This document shows positions 11,355 to 12,707 of a stretch of DNA of 12,707 nt, in pieces (the stretch's first letter is position 1; every line of letters starts with the position of its first letter). Source of the DNA: Acidimicrobiia bacterium (GTDB lineage: Bacteria; Actinomycetota; Acidimicrobiia; IMCC26256; BP-133); NCBI GenBank assembly GCA_025934385.1, contig JAICYE010000021.1, positions 1 through 12,707 of the forward strand, in the 5' to 3' direction. The notes beneath the pieces were generated by a model, which saw only the letters and a list, made by a program, of their open reading frames with translations, had not been told where the DNA came from and ran no database searches. Position numbers and translations under genes: made by a program.

Positions 11355-12707
11355 ATGTTCCTCAAGCGGCTGACCGTCAAGGGCTTCAAGTCGTTCGCGG
11401 ACCGGACGACGCTCGACTTCGAGCCGGGCGTGGCCGTCGTGGTCGGGCCCAACGGGTCGGGGAAGTCCAATGTGGTCGACGCCGTGGCCTGGGTCCTCGG
11501 CGCCCAGGGCGCCCGCTCCCTGCGGGGCGGGAAGATGGAGGACGTCATCTTCGCCGGCACGCCGAAGCGGCCGGCTTCGGGCAGGGCCGAGGTCTCGCTC
11601 ACGCTCGACAACGCCGGCGGGGACATCCCGGTGCCGAGCCGGGAGGTGACGATCACCCGGGCGCTGACCCGCGACGGCGAGTCGAGCTACGCCATCAACG
11701 GCGAGCCCTGCCGGCTGCTCGACATCGCCGAGCTCCTGTCGCACACCGGGATGGGCCGTACCCAGCACGTGATCGTGGGCCAGGGCCGCCTCGACGCCAT
11801 CCTCCAGGCCCGGCCGGAGGACCGGCGGGCCGTGATCGAGGAGGCGGCCGGGATCCTGAAATACCGCCAGCGCAAGGAGAAGGCGGAGCGGCGCCTGGAG
11901 GCGACGGCCGTCAACATGGAGCGGCTCGGCGACCTGGTGAAGGAGGTCCGCCGCCACCTCAAGCCCCTGGAGCGCCAGGCCGACGCCGCCCGTCGCCACG
12001 GCGGTTTGACCGAGGAGCTCGGGGCCATCCGGCTTCACCTGACCGGTCGGGAGATCACGGCGCTGACCGAGCGGCTGGCCGCCCTCGGCGGCAAGCGGGA
12101 CCGGTGCGGGGCCGAGGAGGCCGTCGCCCGGGAGCAGGCGGCCGGCCTCGAGGCGTCGGTGGTCGAGTCGGAGACGGCACTGGCCGCGCTCCCGGCCGAC
12201 TCCCTGGGCGACGCCGTCACGACCGCCGAGGCCCTGCTGGCCCGGGCCCGGGGGCTCGGCGACCTGGTGGCCGAAAAGCGGCGCAACATCGACCGGTCGC
12301 TGGCCGCGCTGGCCGACGCCGGCGTGGTGGAGACGCTGACCGCCGAGTCGGCCCAGCTGCGGGCCGACCTGGCCACCGCCTCCGAGGAGGACGCCGTCCT
12401 CGCCCCCCGGCGGGCGGAGCTCGACGCCATCGAGGAGACGCTGGCCGAACGGCGGGCCGAACTCGAGCCGGCCGGCGATCTGCCGGCCCGCAAAGCGGCG
12501 GCCGAGGCCCGGGCGGAGCTGGCCGCGCTGGCCGGAGCGGCGGCCCGCACCGAGGCGGAGGAGTCGCGGCTGGAAGGGCGACGGGAGCCCGCTCGGCGCC
12601 GGCTGGCCCGGCTGGCCGAGGAGGAGGCCGCCACCGGCGGCGAGGAACTCGACGAGGCGCCGCTGGTGGCCGCCCTGGAGTCCGCCCGGGAGGCCCGGGA
12701 GGCGGCC
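11355..12707 (+). CDS. smc: Chromosome segregation protein SMC, N-terminal part (3' end outside window)
   Basis: SMC is the ATPase of the bacterial condensin (SMC-ScpAB) that loops and organises the chromosome. The visible 451 codons begin MFLKRLTVKGFKSFADRTTL, the classic start, with Walker A GPNGSGKSN (31-39), AVAWVLGAQGARSLRGGKMEDVIFAGT, and SHTGMGRTQHVIVGQGRLDAIL, which includes the Q-loop/R-loop region; then EERRAVIEEAAGILKYRQRKEKAERRLE-type sequence leads into the first coiled-coil arm (about residue 165 onward). The arm is very rich in Ala, Glu and Arg. The frame stays open to the last base, so the hinge, second arm and the C-terminal ATPase half are outside. The ATG at 11355 is fixed by the family N-terminus. 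It follows acyP as in mycobacteria. Confidence 0.96.
   Translation, partial: MFLKRLTVKGFKSFADRTTLDFEPGVAVVVGPNGSGKSNVVDAVAWVLGAQGARSLRGGKMEDVIFAGTPKRPASGRAEVSLTLDNAGGDIPVPSREVTITRALTRDGESSYAINGEPCRLLDIAELLSHTGMGRTQHVIVGQGRLDAILQARPEDRRAVIEEAAGILKYRQRKEKAERRLEATAVNMERLGDLVKEVRRHLKPLERQADAARRHGGLTEELGAIRLHLTGREITALTERLAALGGKRDRCGAEEAVAREQAAGLEASVVESETALAALPADSLGDAVTTAEALLARARGLGDLVAEKRRNIDRSLAALADAGVVETLTAESAQLRADLATASEEDAVLAPRRAELDAIEETLAERRAELEPAGDLPARKAAAEARAELAALAGAAARTEAEESRLEGRREPARRRLARLAEEEAATGGEELDEAPLVAALESAREAREAA

Noticed and set aside
1..12707. CRISPR array, toxin-antitoxin pair, defence island, prophage or insertion sequence
   Set aside because: No spaced direct repeats, transposase, integrase or recognisable defence domain was found; apart from the NHL gene, every gene is a housekeeping or core cluster gene.

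Overview
The window is very GC-rich (roughly 70-75%, with strong third-position G/C), uses GTG and TTG starts often, and carries a conserved actinobacterial core gene order. The recG - rsmD - coaD - sepIVA-like - DUF177 (YceD) - rpmF ... rnc - mutM - acyP - smc series matches the Actinomycetota arrangement, for example the Mycobacterium tuberculosis Rv2977c-Rv2922c stretch. Having plsX and acpP between rpmF and rnc, together with the general style, suggests a deep-branching high-GC lineage such as Acidimicrobiia. That placement is inference, because no rRNA is present.

Layout: (1) positions 1-1205, end of thiL and all of thiD (thiamine salvage and synthesis), joined by a GTGA overlap. (2) 1177-1365, rpmB (L28) on the minus strand, overlapping the end of thiD tail to tail. 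(3) 1437-3581, recG, divergent from rpmB. (4) 3595-5193, a secreted CBM96-like plus poly-proline plus NHL-propeller protein on the minus strand; this is the one accessory-looking gene and it sits inside the core cluster. (5) 5398-7070, rsmD, coaD and a coiled-coil SepIVA/DivIVA-like gene. (6) 7178-10113, DUF177/yceD, rpmF, plsX, acpP and rnc (ribosome assembly and phospholipid/fatty-acid initiation). (7) 10132-11279, mutM and acyP. (8) 11355 to the end, the N-terminal part of smc. Spacing inside the plus-strand blocks is tight (ATGA, GTGA and 11-nt overlaps), which points to operons.

The genes cover housekeeping work: cofactor synthesis (thiamine, CoA), ribosome components and rRNA processing or modification (L28, L32, RsmD, YceD, RNase III), DNA repair and chromosome organisation (RecG, MutM, SMC), lipid synthesis (PlsX, ACP) and septation or cell-wall growth (SepIVA-like). 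I found no CRISPR array, defence system, transposase, tRNA or rRNA. The most unusual item is a palindromic, lower-GC segment at about 953-991 that lies in frame inside thiD and adds about 14-16 residues next to the active-site lid. Second is the secreted NHL gene placed between recG and rsmD. Smaller signals are two possible upstream mini-ORFs that end at the start codons of coaD and DUF177, a 9-bp dyad before rsmD, and leaderless-type -10 boxes before recG and smc.
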